Assembly: GCA_019420345.1 (NCBI GenBank)
Contig: JAHZHI010000028.1
Coordinates: 1-64,000, forward strand
Reading direction: 5' to 3'
Length of the DNA: 64,000 nucleotides
DNA from: Peptococcaceae bacterium
GTDB taxonomy: Bacteria > Bacillota > Peptococcia > Peptococcales > Peptococcaceae
A program made the translations under genes and the position numbers. Below are positions 53,387 to 61,679 of this stretch, piece after piece. How positions within the stretch are numbered: the first letter of the stretch is position 1; every line of letters starts with the position of its first letter. The notes below the pieces were generated by a model, which did no database searches, was not told where the DNA came from, and was given only the letters and a program-made list of their open reading frames with translations.

Positions 53387-53641
53387 TGTATCCTCCTCCT
53401 CTTGAGAAAATAGGTGCGAAGCAACGGTTATTATCATAACGCATTTTCCCGCACGAATCTCAACAGCGCCATGACAATTTGCCGCTATAACCACCAAAAA
53501 AGCCACTGACCTGTTACCATTTTGTCACTTTTATTCTCGCTTCGAGAGTTCCTTCCAAGACAATGGTCCACCATCGTCATCAGCCCATAACATGTGTGAT
53601 CAACGCATCTGGAGAAATATCAAAAAAACGCAACTCTTTTG

Positions 53642-53670
53642 TTGCCCATGCTCAATGAAACTGGTACTAT
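53642..53670 (+). promoter_or_regulatory. Promoter of the 53706 acyltransferase gene
   Basis: TTGCCC (53642-53647), 17-nt spacer ending TGG, TACTAT (53665-53670); an extended -10. The rest of the 320-nt gap from 53387 shows no feature I can assign. Confidence 0.5.
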
Positions 53671-53705
53671 AAACTTATTGCATCGTATTAGAGGGGGGAC
53701 ACTGA

Positions 53706-54758
53706 ATGCCTACGAATTCACTTGAACGCTTGTCGTTCATCGATATTCTCAAAATCATTTCAACGTTTGCTATTGTTTTGCTCCATGTATCAGCCATCTA
53801 CGTACGCATGGATGCACAACTGCTGAATCCATCCGGCGCCCTGCCCTACGTCATCAATGCATTAGCGCGCACAGCGCTGCCGCTCTTTATGATGATTTCC
53901 GGCGTATTACTGCTGCGAGACCGTTATCAATTTAATTTGAAAAAGAAATTTTCCTTCATATTAAAGAACTATGTGCTTTGGTCGGCACTCTATGTCATTG
54001 TCGATCAGGCCATGCGCTTGTACAATGGTGATGCATTGCTCTCGCCTGCAGAAATGGTGGTCAGCTGGATACGCGGACCTTACCACTTCTGGTATTTGCA
54101 AATGCTTCTTGGCTTCTATTTATTGATGCCATTGCTTGCGCGTCTCAAAGGACTGCAAACCCTGAGTTATGCCACGCTGCTTTTGTTTATCATCATCTAC
54201 ATCTACAATCCGTTGGCACCACATCTGCCAGTGTGCGTACAGACCTTTGCCGATCAAGTCATTCTTATGAACCCAAGCACCATGCTTTTCTTCCTGCTGC
54301 TTGGCGCCTGGCTCTATCGGGTGCCACACCGTCCCAAACTGGCACTTGCAGCCGCCTTTGCTGTGCTCGCCGGTCTGGGCATTCGTCTTTATCAGCTTTT
54401 CAGCACGCCAAACTACCAAGCCAGCAGTGCACTGCAGCCATTGAACACTTACAGCGAATTGCTGCTCGCTGCCGGCATTTTTTACCTGATCGCTTATCTC
54501 TGTCACCATTACAAATCCGGTACTAAGATCCAATATCTTTCTCAGTGCACACTGCGCATTTACATCGTTTCTGCACTGGTCATTTTTGCGTTTCAAGTCT
54601 TTGTTCAGCCAACATGGGATGTGCTCGTTCCTTGGCCAACGCTGACCATTCTGCTTTGGTCCATCGTGGTCTTTCTCGTTTCCTGGCTGATTGCCCACGT
54701 GCTGACTCTCAAGGACCGCGCATGGCGTGCGCACCGTGACAAGCGCACCTCTCGCTGA
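53706..54758 (+). CDS. Acyltransferase-3 family membrane protein
   Basis: 350 residues with about ten membrane spans. N-terminal LSFIDILKIISTFAIVLLHVSA holds the catalytic His of the family, with RTALPLFMMISGVLLL and GPYHFWYLQMLLGFYLLMP also typical. Unlike the 43606 protein it has no SGNH domain, as in WecH/OafB-like or wall-polymer acetyltransferases. It probably acetylates an exported glycan. Start follows AGAGGGGGG. A small membrane protein gene follows by 28 nt. Confidence 0.9.
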   Translation: MPTNSLERLSFIDILKIISTFAIVLLHVSAIYVRMDAQLLNPSGALPYVINALARTALPLFMMISGVLLLRDRYQFNLKKKFSFILKNYVLWSALYVIVDQAMRLYNGDALLSPAEMVVSWIRGPYHFWYLQMLLGFYLLMPLLARLKGLQTLSYATLLLFIIIYIYNPLAPHLPVCVQTFADQVILMNPSTMLFFLLLGAWLYRVPHRPKLALAAAFAVLAGLGIRLYQLFSTPNYQASSALQPLNTYSELLLAAGIFYLIAYLCHHYKSGTKIQYLSQCTLRIYIVSALVIFAFQVFVQPTWDVLVPWPTLTILLWSIVVFLVSWLIAHVLTLKDRAWRAHRDKRTSR

Positions 54759-54786
54759 CCAACATTTACTCATTGGAGGCCTCACT

Positions 54787-55185
54787 ATGAAAAACATTTT
54801 GCGCTTCATTATTTATGTCATCTTCTGTTATGCGGCCTTCGCCCTTTCTGATGCCGTCTACGCATTTTTTGACACCATCTTTTCAGCCTACACCATCCAC
54901 TGGCCAACCAGCCTGCAGGCCAGTTTGGTACCATCGTTGCCAGGCTGGATCATCAGCGGCATCATGCTCAATTTCTGTGTGCGCAGCCGCTTAACAGTGC
55001 CGCCCATCACACTGGCACTCTCCTGGCTCGTTGTCATCGGCCCATTCCTATTGCTTTTCTTAGTAGAGCGCGGCATTCTCAGCCTGCCAGTCGATGGACT
55101 GTTCGACGATCCTATGCCGCTGGTCATTCAATGTTTTGCCTTTGTAGCCAGCTTCATCACCGTCAATCACATAACCAATCGCTAA
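54787..55185 (+). CDS. Small four-span membrane protein of unknown function
   Basis: 132 residues with four predicted spans and little else (ILRFIIYVIFCYAAFALS, LVPSLPGWIISGIMLNF, ITLALSWLVVIGPFLLLFLV, and a C-terminal one). No family recognised. ATG at 54787 follows TGGAGG. Probably co-transcribed with the acyltransferase. Confidence 0.7.
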   Translation: MKNILRFIIYVIFCYAAFALSDAVYAFFDTIFSAYTIHWPTSLQASLVPSLPGWIISGIMLNFCVRSRLTVPPITLALSWLVVIGPFLLLFLVERGILSLPVDGLFDDPMPLVIQCFAFVASFITVNHITNR

Positions 55186-55189
55186 CACA

Positions 55190-55218
55190 AAAGGACCATG
55201 CGTGACGCATGGTCCTTT
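55190..55218. terminator. Bidirectional terminator
   Basis: Perfect arms AAAGGACCATGCG/CGCATGGTCCTTT with TTTTT on the plus side and an A-rich/T-rich context on the other, between convergent genes. Confidence 0.85.
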
Positions 55219-55225
55219 TTCATTG

Positions 55226-55402
55226 CTATTTATTGACTTTTTTGCCCGGATCCTTTGAGATTGCTCCACGCCCATCTTTTGGCACGCCAGAGCGGTCATA
55301 GACACCATCCCACAGAGAATTGCTCATTAAATCAGCCTTGTCACGTTTGCTGTAATTGGCATCGCTGGCAAAAATGCGGCGAATCTTTTCCAGAACACGC
55401 AT
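55226..55402 (-). CDS. 58-residue basic protein
   Basis: A 58-codon frame beginning MRVLEKIRRIFASD and ending SKDPGKKVNK, with the central YSKRDKADLMSNSLWDGVYD. GAAAGGAAGG lies 9 nt before the ATG. No signal or membrane span; positively charged. It lies between a shared terminator and a 230-nt gap and looks genuine from its ribosome site and codon use, but I recognise no family. Confidence 0.6.
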   Translation of the reverse strand: MRVLEKIRRIFASDANYSKRDKADLMSNSLWDGVYDRSGVPKDGRGAISKDPGKKVNK

Positions 55403-55599
55403 CAGGAAACACCTTCCTTTCAGTCATCAACCAGTTACAAAAAGTCACTAAAAGCAAATGTTTTACACCGATAATCTATATATTGATTTTATCATTTTCC
55501 TCACACCTTAGCAATAATAAATAGTCGATATGTATATACATAGCATTCCCCATGTACATGAACTATTTATCATTCTTATAGAAAGCCTTACGCCAACCA

Positions 55600-55628
55600 T
55601 TGCAGCCCCTCTATGCAAATGCTATGCT
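55600..55628 (+). promoter_or_regulatory. Promoter of sdaAB-sdaAA
   Basis: TTGCAG (55600-55605), 17-nt spacer, TATGCT (55623-55628), 42 nt before the sdaAB start. Confidence 0.55.
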
Positions 55629-55669
55629 TAAGACAGCAAACAATCACACAGTAAAGGAGACCACGCCCT

Positions 55670-56341
55670 ATGAATGTATTCGACATCCTCGGACCCGTAA
55701 TGATCGGGCCTTCCAGCTCTCACACCGCAGGCGCTGCGCGCATCGGTCTGATGGCACGCACCCTGCTTGGCCAAGCACCTGTCCAAGCCGAGATCTTCCT
55801 GCACGGTTCTTTTGCCAAAACGTACAAGGGCCACGGTACCGATCGTGCCCTCGTTGCCGGCATTCTTGGCATGCGTCCAGATGACGAACGCCTGCGTGAC
55901 GCCCTCACCATCGCTCAAGAACAAGGCGTCGCCATCACCTTCACACCAACCGAATTTGCCGACAGTCATCCCAACACCGCAGAGATCCATCTCACAGCAG
56001 CCGATGGCAGCACCGCTTCCCTGCGCGGCGCCAGTGTCGGCGGCGGGCGCATTGAAGTCGTACGTGTCAACGACATGCCCGTTTCACTGACTGGCGAATA
56101 CTTCACCCTCATCGTCATCCACCGCGATGCACCCGGCGCCATTGCAGAAGTCACACGCATTCTCACTGGCTATCAAGGCAACATCTGTCACTTCGATCTG
56201 TCACGCAAAACGCGCGGCGGTGAAGCCATCATGACCCTGTCCATGGACAGCCTTCGCCATGACGACATTGGCGCACTTTGCGCTGAAATCGAAGCCGCCA
56301 ACAACATCTACAAATGCATCGCTGTGCAGCCGATTGCGTGA
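55670..56341 (+). CDS. sdaAB: L-serine dehydratase, iron-sulfur dependent, beta subunit
   Basis: 223 residues. N-terminal LGPVMIGPSSSHTAGAARIG is the hallmark of the beta (small) domain; the C-terminal 75 residues (LTGEYFTLIVIHRDAPGAIAEVTRIL) are an ACT domain. With SdaAA it forms the [4Fe-4S] enzyme that deaminates serine to pyruvate. Start follows AAAGGAG; 17 nt separate it from sdaAA. Confidence 0.95.
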   Translation: MNVFDILGPVMIGPSSSHTAGAARIGLMARTLLGQAPVQAEIFLHGSFAKTYKGHGTDRALVAGILGMRPDDERLRDALTIAQEQGVAITFTPTEFADSHPNTAEIHLTAADGSTASLRGASVGGGRIEVVRVNDMPVSLTGEYFTLIVIHRDAPGAIAEVTRILTGYQGNICHFDLSRKTRGGEAIMTLSMDSLRHDDIGALCAEIEAANNIYKCIAVQPIA

Positions 56342-56358
56342 GAAAGGAAGGATCTCCT

Positions 56359-57285
56359 ATGGAAACATTGAAATATACCAGCATCGCCGAACTTGTCAAT
56401 GTCGCCACCGAACGCGGCGAAACCATCAGCCAAATCGTGCTTCGCGATCAGGCCGAACAAATGGATACTGAACCTAAAATGCTGTTCAACAAGATGCGTG
56501 ACAACTACCATGTCATGCAGGAAAGCATCCAAAAAGGCACCGATCCTGACATCCGCAGCACCAGCGGCCTCACCGGCGGCGATGCCTACAAACTCTACAG
56601 CGTTCACAAGCAAGGCAAGTCTCTCACCGGCAGCTTCATCAGCGGTGCCATCTGGCGCGCCCTCGCCGTCAGCGAACTCAACGCCGCCATGGGCCGCATC
56701 GTTGCTGCACCAACCGCGGGCAGCTGCGGCATTCTGCCTGCAGCCATTGTCACCATGCAGGAAGAATACAGCCTTGACGAATACGACTGCGTCATGGCCC
56801 TCTTTACCGCTTCCGCTGTTGGCATGGTCATCGGCAACAACGCCTCCCTCGCCGGCGCTTCCGGCGGCTGCCAGGCCGAATGCGGCTCCGCCAGCGCCAT
56901 GGCCGCTGCGGCCGTGGTTGAACTCGCTGGCGGCACGCCAGCCATGAGCGGCGAAGCCGTTGCCATTGCTATTAAAAACATCCTTGGCCTCGTCTGCGAT
57001 CCTGTTGCCGGCCTCGTCGAAATTCCTTGCATCAAGCGCAACGCTGGCGGCGTCACCACCGCCTTCATGGCAGCCGAAGTTGCCCTTGCCGGCATCGCCA
57101 GCCACATTCCTGCCGACGAAACCATCCTCGCCATGAAACGCATCGGCGACACCCTGCCGGCCACCCTGTGTGAAACCGCAGAAGGCGGCCTCGCCATGAC
57201 CCCAACAGGTCAAAAGCTCAACACCCTCGTTTTCGGCGAAAATGCTGACGCAGCCGCTTGCAGCAGCTGCCGCGCCTGCCGCTGA
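56359..57285 (+). CDS. sdaAA: L-serine dehydratase, iron-sulfur dependent, alpha subunit
   Basis: 308 residues, the catalytic subunit. Signature segments are AAPTAGSCGILPAAI, GASGGCQAECGSASAMAA and GLVEIPCIKRNAGG, containing the cysteines that hold the oxygen-sensitive [4Fe-4S] cluster, which binds serine directly. The protein ends ACSSCRACR, a Cys-rich C-terminus typical of this family (a C-terminal Cys can act as a substrate mimic at the cluster). Start follows AGAAAGGAAGG. Oxygen sensitivity fits an anaerobe. Confidence 0.95.
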   Translation: METLKYTSIAELVNVATERGETISQIVLRDQAEQMDTEPKMLFNKMRDNYHVMQESIQKGTDPDIRSTSGLTGGDAYKLYSVHKQGKSLTGSFISGAIWRALAVSELNAAMGRIVAAPTAGSCGILPAAIVTMQEEYSLDEYDCVMALFTASAVGMVIGNNASLAGASGGCQAECGSASAMAAAAVVELAGGTPAMSGEAVAIAIKNILGLVCDPVAGLVEIPCIKRNAGGVTTAFMAAEVALAGIASHIPADETILAMKRIGDTLPATLCETAEGGLAMTPTGQKLNTLVFGENADAAACSSCRACR

Positions 57286-57306
57286 ACAATACAACATAAC
57301 AAACAA

Positions 57307-57344
57307 AGCAGGCCGACTGTCCAATCAACGACAGTCGGCCTGCT
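57307..57344 (+). terminator. Terminator after sdaAA
   Basis: Perfect hairpin with 15-bp arms (AGCAGGCCGACTGTC/GACAGTCGGCCTGCT) followed by TTTT. Confidence 0.88.
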
Positions 57345-57361
57345 TTTTGCCTGCAAGTGTT

Positions 57362-57555
57362 CAAAAAAAGAAGGCAACCCAGTCCAGGCTGCCAAGCAAG
57401 GGGAATGATATCGTGGGAAAGTGTGCGAGCGTTAAAAGGGATGCGTCTCACGGCGACGGGCCAGCTTATTGGTGGCGTCCTGCTGCCAGCCACCGCCAGG
57501 GGATGGAAAACGCAATGCGCTCGGTTTCACTCACCGATGACTATTCTACGCATCC
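57362..57555 (-). ncRNA. Candidate structured non-coding RNA
   Basis: The gap between sdaAA and the pyridoxal kinase holds no good ORF but much structure. On the minus strand GGATGCGT (57548-57555) pairs with ACGCATCC (57439-57446), enclosing TCGGT/ACCGA and GGTGGC/GCCACC hairpins. Downstream a hairpin (57373-57393, GGCAGCC/GGTTGCC) is followed by TTCTTTTTTT, a clear minus-strand terminator. TTAACA (57580-57585), 18 nt, TACAAT (57556-57561) could be the promoter, though its start point would fall inside the outer stem, so strand and ends are unsure. I could not match it to a known RNA class. Confidence 0.35.
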
Positions 57556-57620
57556 ATTGTAAAACCTGCCACCTTGCTTTGTTAAAATCTATGTAAAGTT
57601 TCACTTTTTCCAGCAAAAAA

Positions 57621-57638
57621 GCCCTGCGCATGCAGGGC
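57621..57638 (-). terminator. Terminator after the pyridoxal kinase gene
   Basis: Palindromic hairpin GCCCTGCGCATGCAGGGC followed by TTTTTTG on the minus strand. Confidence 0.8.
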
Positions 57639-57645
57639 TTCTCGA

Positions 57646-58491
57646 TTATTGATGCAGTTTTTCTGCCAATCCGCTCACCAGCTGTGGAATGGTGGCTTCA
57701 AAATCCACACCATACCAAGGCTTATCTGGATTTTTCAGAGTTTCGCGGATCGTTTCTGCGGTGTAGTCAGCAGCCAGCGCAAAGGCATCCTTCAGCGCCA
57801 AACCGCGCACAATCCCACCGACCGACACACTGGAGAACACATCGCCAGTGCCGTGATAAGCGGCGTCCACATGGTCGTTCTGATAGAAGAAATACTCGCC
57901 GCTGCGCGTATCCAGCCCGTACACGCCGTTTTTGCCTTCGGACAAAGCAATGCCCGTCAGCACCACAACCTTGCTGCCAAGAGCAGCCAGCTTGTTCAGC
58001 AGCTCCTTCACATAGGCTTCGTCGTAGTTTTCCTTATACTCTGTATCAGTCATGAAGCAAGCCTCTGTGAGGTTTGGCACAATAATATCTGCTTCGCCGC
58101 AAAGGGTCGCATTCTGCTTCGCATAGGCTTCATCAAAAGCTGGATACAGCTTGCCGTGGTCCGCCATGACAGGGTCAATGAAAATCAGCGTATCGTCATC
58201 CTTGAATTCGGCAAAGATCTTCTTGCAGATTTCAATTTCTTCCTGGCTGCCGAGATAGCCAGTATAAATGGCGTCGAAATGGATGCCCTCATTTTTCCAA
58301 TGGTCCGTAATCGGTACCAGCTGATCGGTCAGATCCTTACAGGTGAAATTTTTAAACATCGTGTGCGTCGACAGCACTGCCGTTGGCAGAATCGTCGTCT
58401 CCACACCCATCGCCGAAATCACCGGCAGCGCCACCGTGATCGAACACTTACCAAAACAGGAAATATCTTGAATCGTCAACACTCTCTTCAT
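57646..58491 (-). CDS. Pyridoxal/pyridoxamine kinase (PdxK/PdxY-like)
   Basis: 281 residues of the ribokinase-like PfkB/PdxK group, phosphorylating vitamin B6 forms. N-terminal VLTIQDISCFGKCSITVALP and ILPTAVLSTHT match the PdxY branch; VMADHGKLYPAFD and the C-terminal catalytic region YHGTGDVFSSV (anion hole and base Asp) are present. ATG at 58491 follows GGAGGATGC; the open frame extends 37 codons upstream without a site. B6 is cofactor for metY in this window. Confidence 0.9.
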   Translation of the reverse strand: MKRVLTIQDISCFGKCSITVALPVISAMGVETTILPTAVLSTHTMFKNFTCKDLTDQLVPITDHWKNEGIHFDAIYTGYLGSQEEIEICKKIFAEFKDDDTLIFIDPVMADHGKLYPAFDEAYAKQNATLCGEADIIVPNLTEACFMTDTEYKENYDEAYVKELLNKLAALGSKVVVLTGIALSEGKNGVYGLDTRSGEYFFYQNDHVDAAYHGTGDVFSSVSVGGIVRGLALKDAFALAADYTAETIRETLKNPDKPWYGVDFEATIPQLVSGLAEKLHQ

Positions 58492-58650
58492 AACAAGCAT
58501 CCTCCTCCGAATGATTACTGATTCCATTATACGCCAAACTGACCTCTTTGAAATAGCCAATCTTAAAACTTTCAACAAGGTCAGCTCGCCATACCAGGCC
58601 ATATCTGGCCTGTCGGTTGCATCTGTTTTCGAATATGAAACAGGCCAAAA

Positions 58651-58678
58651 AAAGCAAGACCTTTACGGGTCTTGCTTT
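58651..58678 (-). terminator. Terminator after rarD
   Basis: Hairpin AAAGCAAGACC/GGTCTTGCTTT with flanking T tracts. Confidence 0.85.
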
Positions 58679-58693
58679 TTTTGATACTGATTT

Positions 58694-59584
58694 TTATTCT
58701 GAGAGACTGTGGCTGCGATGACTTAAGGCAGCGCCAATGATGTAAAGGGCAACGCCTGCCCAGACGAAAGCAAACATCACAGCGTAAGTGCGGGTGAAGG
58801 CTTCGTGGAACAAGAAAATGCCGCAGAGCAGCTGCAACGTTGGGTTGATGTACATGAGGATACCCGACAGGGAATAGCTGGTGGTCTGAATGCCTTTGGC
58901 AAAAGCAACGAGCGGTGCGCCGGTGATGATGCCGGTGGTTGGCAGGAGCAGCCACTGCCACCAGGCAATGGCTTCGCCAGGGGTGGCTGTTAAGTCGTGA
59001 GCAAACAGCCAGGCAAGCATGACAAGGGCTGGCACCAGCATCCATAGACATTCAACAGTCAGAGAGGTGATGCCGTCGAGAACAACCGTTTTCTTAATGG
59101 CTCCATAAGCAGCAAAAGAGCCGCCAATGACAAGCGCCAGCCAAGGCACCACGCCATAACTGATGATAGCATAGAGCACACCCACTGCCGCCAGAGCGAC
59201 AGACAGCTTTTGCAATCCGGTGAGCTGCTCCTTGAAAAAGAAACAGCCAATGAGAATCGACATCAGTGGATTGAGATAGTAGGCCAGAGAGGCATCGATG
59301 ACATGATCGGTGTTGACGGCGATGATGTAGCTGCCCCAGTTAACCACAATGAGAATCCCACTGATTAAGAGGGTGCACATGACGCGCCGATCTTTGAACA
59401 CGGTTTTCAAAGCAGGCGTTTGACGCAAAATCAAAAGCAGAATCAGCGCAAAAACCAACGACCAGATCACGCGATTGGCTAGGATCATATAACTATCAAC
59501 GGTGACCAGAAATTTCCAATACACCGGCAGCACACCAAACAAAAAATAACAGAGAAATACCAACCAAGGACCTTTATTATTCAT
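58694..59584 (-). CDS. rarD: RarD-family EamA transporter
   Basis: 296 residues with ten predicted spans in two EamA repeats. N-terminal LVFLCYFLFGVLPVYWKFL, NWGSYIIAVNTDHVIDASLAYYLNPL and the second repeat ending LQLLCGIFLFHEAF match RarD, a drug/metabolite permease originally tied to chloramphenicol sensitivity. The transported compound is unknown. ATG at 59584 follows AGAAGA at moderate spacing. Confidence 0.92.
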   Translation of the reverse strand: MNNKGPWLVFLCYFLFGVLPVYWKFLVTVDSYMILANRVIWSLVFALILLLILRQTPALKTVFKDRRVMCTLLISGILIVVNWGSYIIAVNTDHVIDASLAYYLNPLMSILIGCFFFKEQLTGLQKLSVALAAVGVLYAIISYGVVPWLALVIGGSFAAYGAIKKTVVLDGITSLTVECLWMLVPALVMLAWLFAHDLTATPGEAIAWWQWLLLPTTGIITGAPLVAFAKGIQTTSYSLSGILMYINPTLQLLCGIFLFHEAFTRTYAVMFAFVWAGVALYIIGAALSHRSHSLSE

Positions 59585-59704
59585 GATAACGTCTTCTTTC
59601 TTCAGTCGTTCTTTACCGCAGTAGTATAGCACTATTGATGTCATTGGTTAAGCAAATAATGAATTGATAAAATTTACTGTTCGTTACTGAACTTTTACAC
59701 ATAA

Positions 59705-59735
59705 AAAACGGTCCACGCCGCCTGGGCGTGAACCG
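59705..59735 (-). terminator. Terminator after the TPM-domain gene
   Basis: Imperfect hairpin ACGGTCCACGCC/GGGCGTGAACCG(A)T followed by TTTTTTA on the minus strand. Confidence 0.75.
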
Positions 59736-59740
59736 ATCTC

Positions 59741-60565
59741 TTAAAATTTGCCAGAGCTGCCGGAAAAACCACCGGCGTCGATGGTGGTGCCACCAAAGCC
59801 ACCGCCGCCATCGTTGTCCATTTTCGGACGACGGGTGATGATGGTCTGGCTGAAGATATAATCGTCGCTTTGATCGCTGAGAACCAGGCCGCCGTTTTCA
59901 TGATCGACATAGTACTCGGCATGGGTTTGCCGGCGCGCTGTCTTCATGCTCTGCACCATGGCGGCCACGGTGAGCGCACCGATAACGGGCGCGCCGACCA
60001 CGGCCAGCGCCAGGCAGATTTTGCCAAAGCTGCGCGCCAGGCTGACGTCGTAGGCTTCGCCGTCCACATAATAATCGTGGCAGTAGTCGTTGGCGGTATC
60101 TAAATAATCGTTAAATCCGCCGTACCAGTCGTCGTGGAAATAATCCAGGAAGCTGTCGGCCATCTTTTCATTGCCATAGTCGGTGAGCACGTTGTTGCCT
60201 TCGCCGTGGGCGATCAGCGCGTAATCCCGCTGCTGCATCGACAGCATGAGCAGGATGCCGCTGCGGTCTGCACCAGTGCCGATGCCGTACTGGTCATAAA
60301 GCTGCTTGGCGTAAGCGTACGCATCGGTGGTCCCGGCCATATACGGCACCGTGACAATGGCAACATCGAGGCCGTACTCATCGCGGATAGCCTGAGCTTT
60401 GGCTTCAAGCTCTGCGGACTGCGCCTGAGTGAGCAGTCCAGCTGTGTCGTTGACCAGCTGCGCCGCACCGCCTTCGGCAGCAAAAACGGGCATTGTTTGC
60501 AGCATCAGCAAAGCAAGGAGGAGCAGTGCAGCAAACCATCGTTTCACGAATCTTTTTTGCGTCAT
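59741..60565 (-). CDS. TPM-domain membrane protein (YdjH-like)
   Basis: 274 residues: signal peptide (RWFAALLLLALLMLQTMPVFA), a TPM domain (about 30-165, with VNDTAGLLTQAQSAELEAKA and YDQYGIGTGADRSGILLML), one membrane span near residue 185, and a Gly/Phe-rich C-terminal tail. TPM proteins are extracytoplasmic, some with phosphatase activity. It is third in a minus-strand operon with a zinc-ribbon protein and an SPFH protein, the set found as ydjG-ydjH-ydjI beside pspA in Bacillus subtilis. Start follows TAGGAGG. Confidence 0.88.
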   Translation of the reverse strand: MTQKRFVKRWFAALLLLALLMLQTMPVFAAEGGAAQLVNDTAGLLTQAQSAELEAKAQAIRDEYGLDVAIVTVPYMAGTTDAYAYAKQLYDQYGIGTGADRSGILLMLSMQQRDYALIAHGEGNNVLTDYGNEKMADSFLDYFHDDWYGGFNDYLDTANDYCHDYYVDGEAYDVSLARSFGKICLALAVVGAPVIGALTVAAMVQSMKTARRQTHAEYYVDHENGGLVLSDQSDDYIFSQTIITRRPKMDNDGGGGFGGTTIDAGGFSGSSGKF

Positions 60566-60576
60566 AGCCGCACCTC

Positions 60577-61665
60577 CTACATCAATAACAGTGCCAGTGC
60601 GCCGAACACCGCTGCAAAGCCAGCCGTTACGCCGCAAAACCAGCCAACGGCGCGCCCTTTGGAAATGGGCAGATCACCGATCATGCGGCCTGTTTGGCCA
60701 TTCATGGCAAAGGTGTAGGTATCGCCTTTCCAGCGTGTGGTCAGCATCCACACAGGCAAGAGCGCATAACGCGCGCTCTTATCCGTCAAGGAGATGTGGC
60801 GGTGGGTCAAGGTGTACTGGTCGTAGGGCAGGGTGGCGTTCATGGCAATGCCCACGCTTTCCTCGATGCGCGCACTGGCGCGGGAAAGGCTGCTTTCAGC
60901 ATCAACGTCGTATTTTTCGGCGAGAAATCCCGGCAGATATGAACGCACAAAAGGCACCAGGTCGTCGTAATTGAACGGCTCAATCGCATCCATGTAGCGG
61001 TCTTCCATTTTGGTGGAGCCATCGACAGGGATCTTGTCAAAGCCCATGCGGCCTTTGCGCGCGGCGCGATAGTGTTCAATCGTGGTGATCTCGTTGTCGC
61101 CAACGATGGCCATATGCGAGCGCACCGCGTCGTAGACATAGTCCGCTTCCACTTCGCTGTCAAAAAGCCAGAATGGCACATAGATGCCCTTGATCTCTTC
61201 GATGTGATTGTCAGCAGCGAACACTTTCGGCAGCAGGCGTTTGCCTTTGTAGAAATTTTTGAGAACGGCAATGGCTTCTTCCTTTGTTTTCTTAAAAGGA
61301 ATGATGTAGTCAGGTTTCAAGGTGCCGGCGAGGCGCCCCTCGAGTACCGTAGGATTGCCGCAGTAAACACAGGTGGTGGCGATGGTGTCTTCGTCGCAGA
61401 TAATGGCTGCGCCGCAGGAAGGACAGTTGTACACCTGGAGCGATTCTTCTTCGCCTTCTGCCCAGCTGCTGCCAGGCGGCTGATCGCCCCAATCCAGGGC
61501 GCTGTCGGTTGTGCCCTGCGGGCCTTGCTCGTCCTGATAGAGTTTTTCCAGCACGCTTGCCTGGAAGGTGCTGTCACAATAGGCGCAGCGCACCTCGCCG
61601 TCGCTTGGCGAAAAGGCCAGCGGCGCGCCGCAGTTTGGACATTTGAAATTTGTTACCTCCGCCAT
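60577..61665 (-). CDS. Double zinc-ribbon membrane protein (YdjG-like)
   Basis: 362 residues. Two N-terminal zinc ribbons (FKCPNCGAPLAF...VRCAYC at about 5-28, and YNCPSCGAAI...TCVYCG at about 70-95), a beta-rich middle (LAGTLKPDYIIPFKKTKEEA, GIYVPFWLFDSEVEADY), and one C-terminal hydrophobic anchor (VTAGFAAVFGALALLLM). This matches B. subtilis YdjG, of the membrane-stress operon. Start ATG follows AAAGGAGG at 8 nt. Lies 11 nt before the TPM gene and 14 nt after the SPFH gene. Confidence 0.88.
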   Translation of the reverse strand: MAEVTNFKCPNCGAPLAFSPSDGEVRCAYCDSTFQASVLEKLYQDEQGPQGTTDSALDWGDQPPGSSWAEGEEESLQVYNCPSCGAAIICDEDTIATTCVYCGNPTVLEGRLAGTLKPDYIIPFKKTKEEAIAVLKNFYKGKRLLPKVFAADNHIEEIKGIYVPFWLFDSEVEADYVYDAVRSHMAIVGDNEITTIEHYRAARKGRMGFDKIPVDGSTKMEDRYMDAIEPFNYDDLVPFVRSYLPGFLAEKYDVDAESSLSRASARIEESVGIAMNATLPYDQYTLTHRHISLTDKSARYALLPVWMLTTRWKGDTYTFAMNGQTGRMIGDLPISKGRAVGWFCGVTAGFAAVFGALALLLM

Positions 61666-61679
61666 CGGCGGCACCTCCT

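Noticed and set aside
56308..57324. 338-codon minus-strand open frame
   Set aside because: Shadow of sdaAA caused by GC-biased third positions; very rich in Gly, Ala and Phe with no motif.
57362..57555. Cobalamin riboswitch, T-box, SRP RNA or 6S RNA
   Set aside because: None of the diagnostic conserved boxes (such as the T-box sequence, the SRP GGAAGGAAGC loop or the B12 box) is present on either strand.
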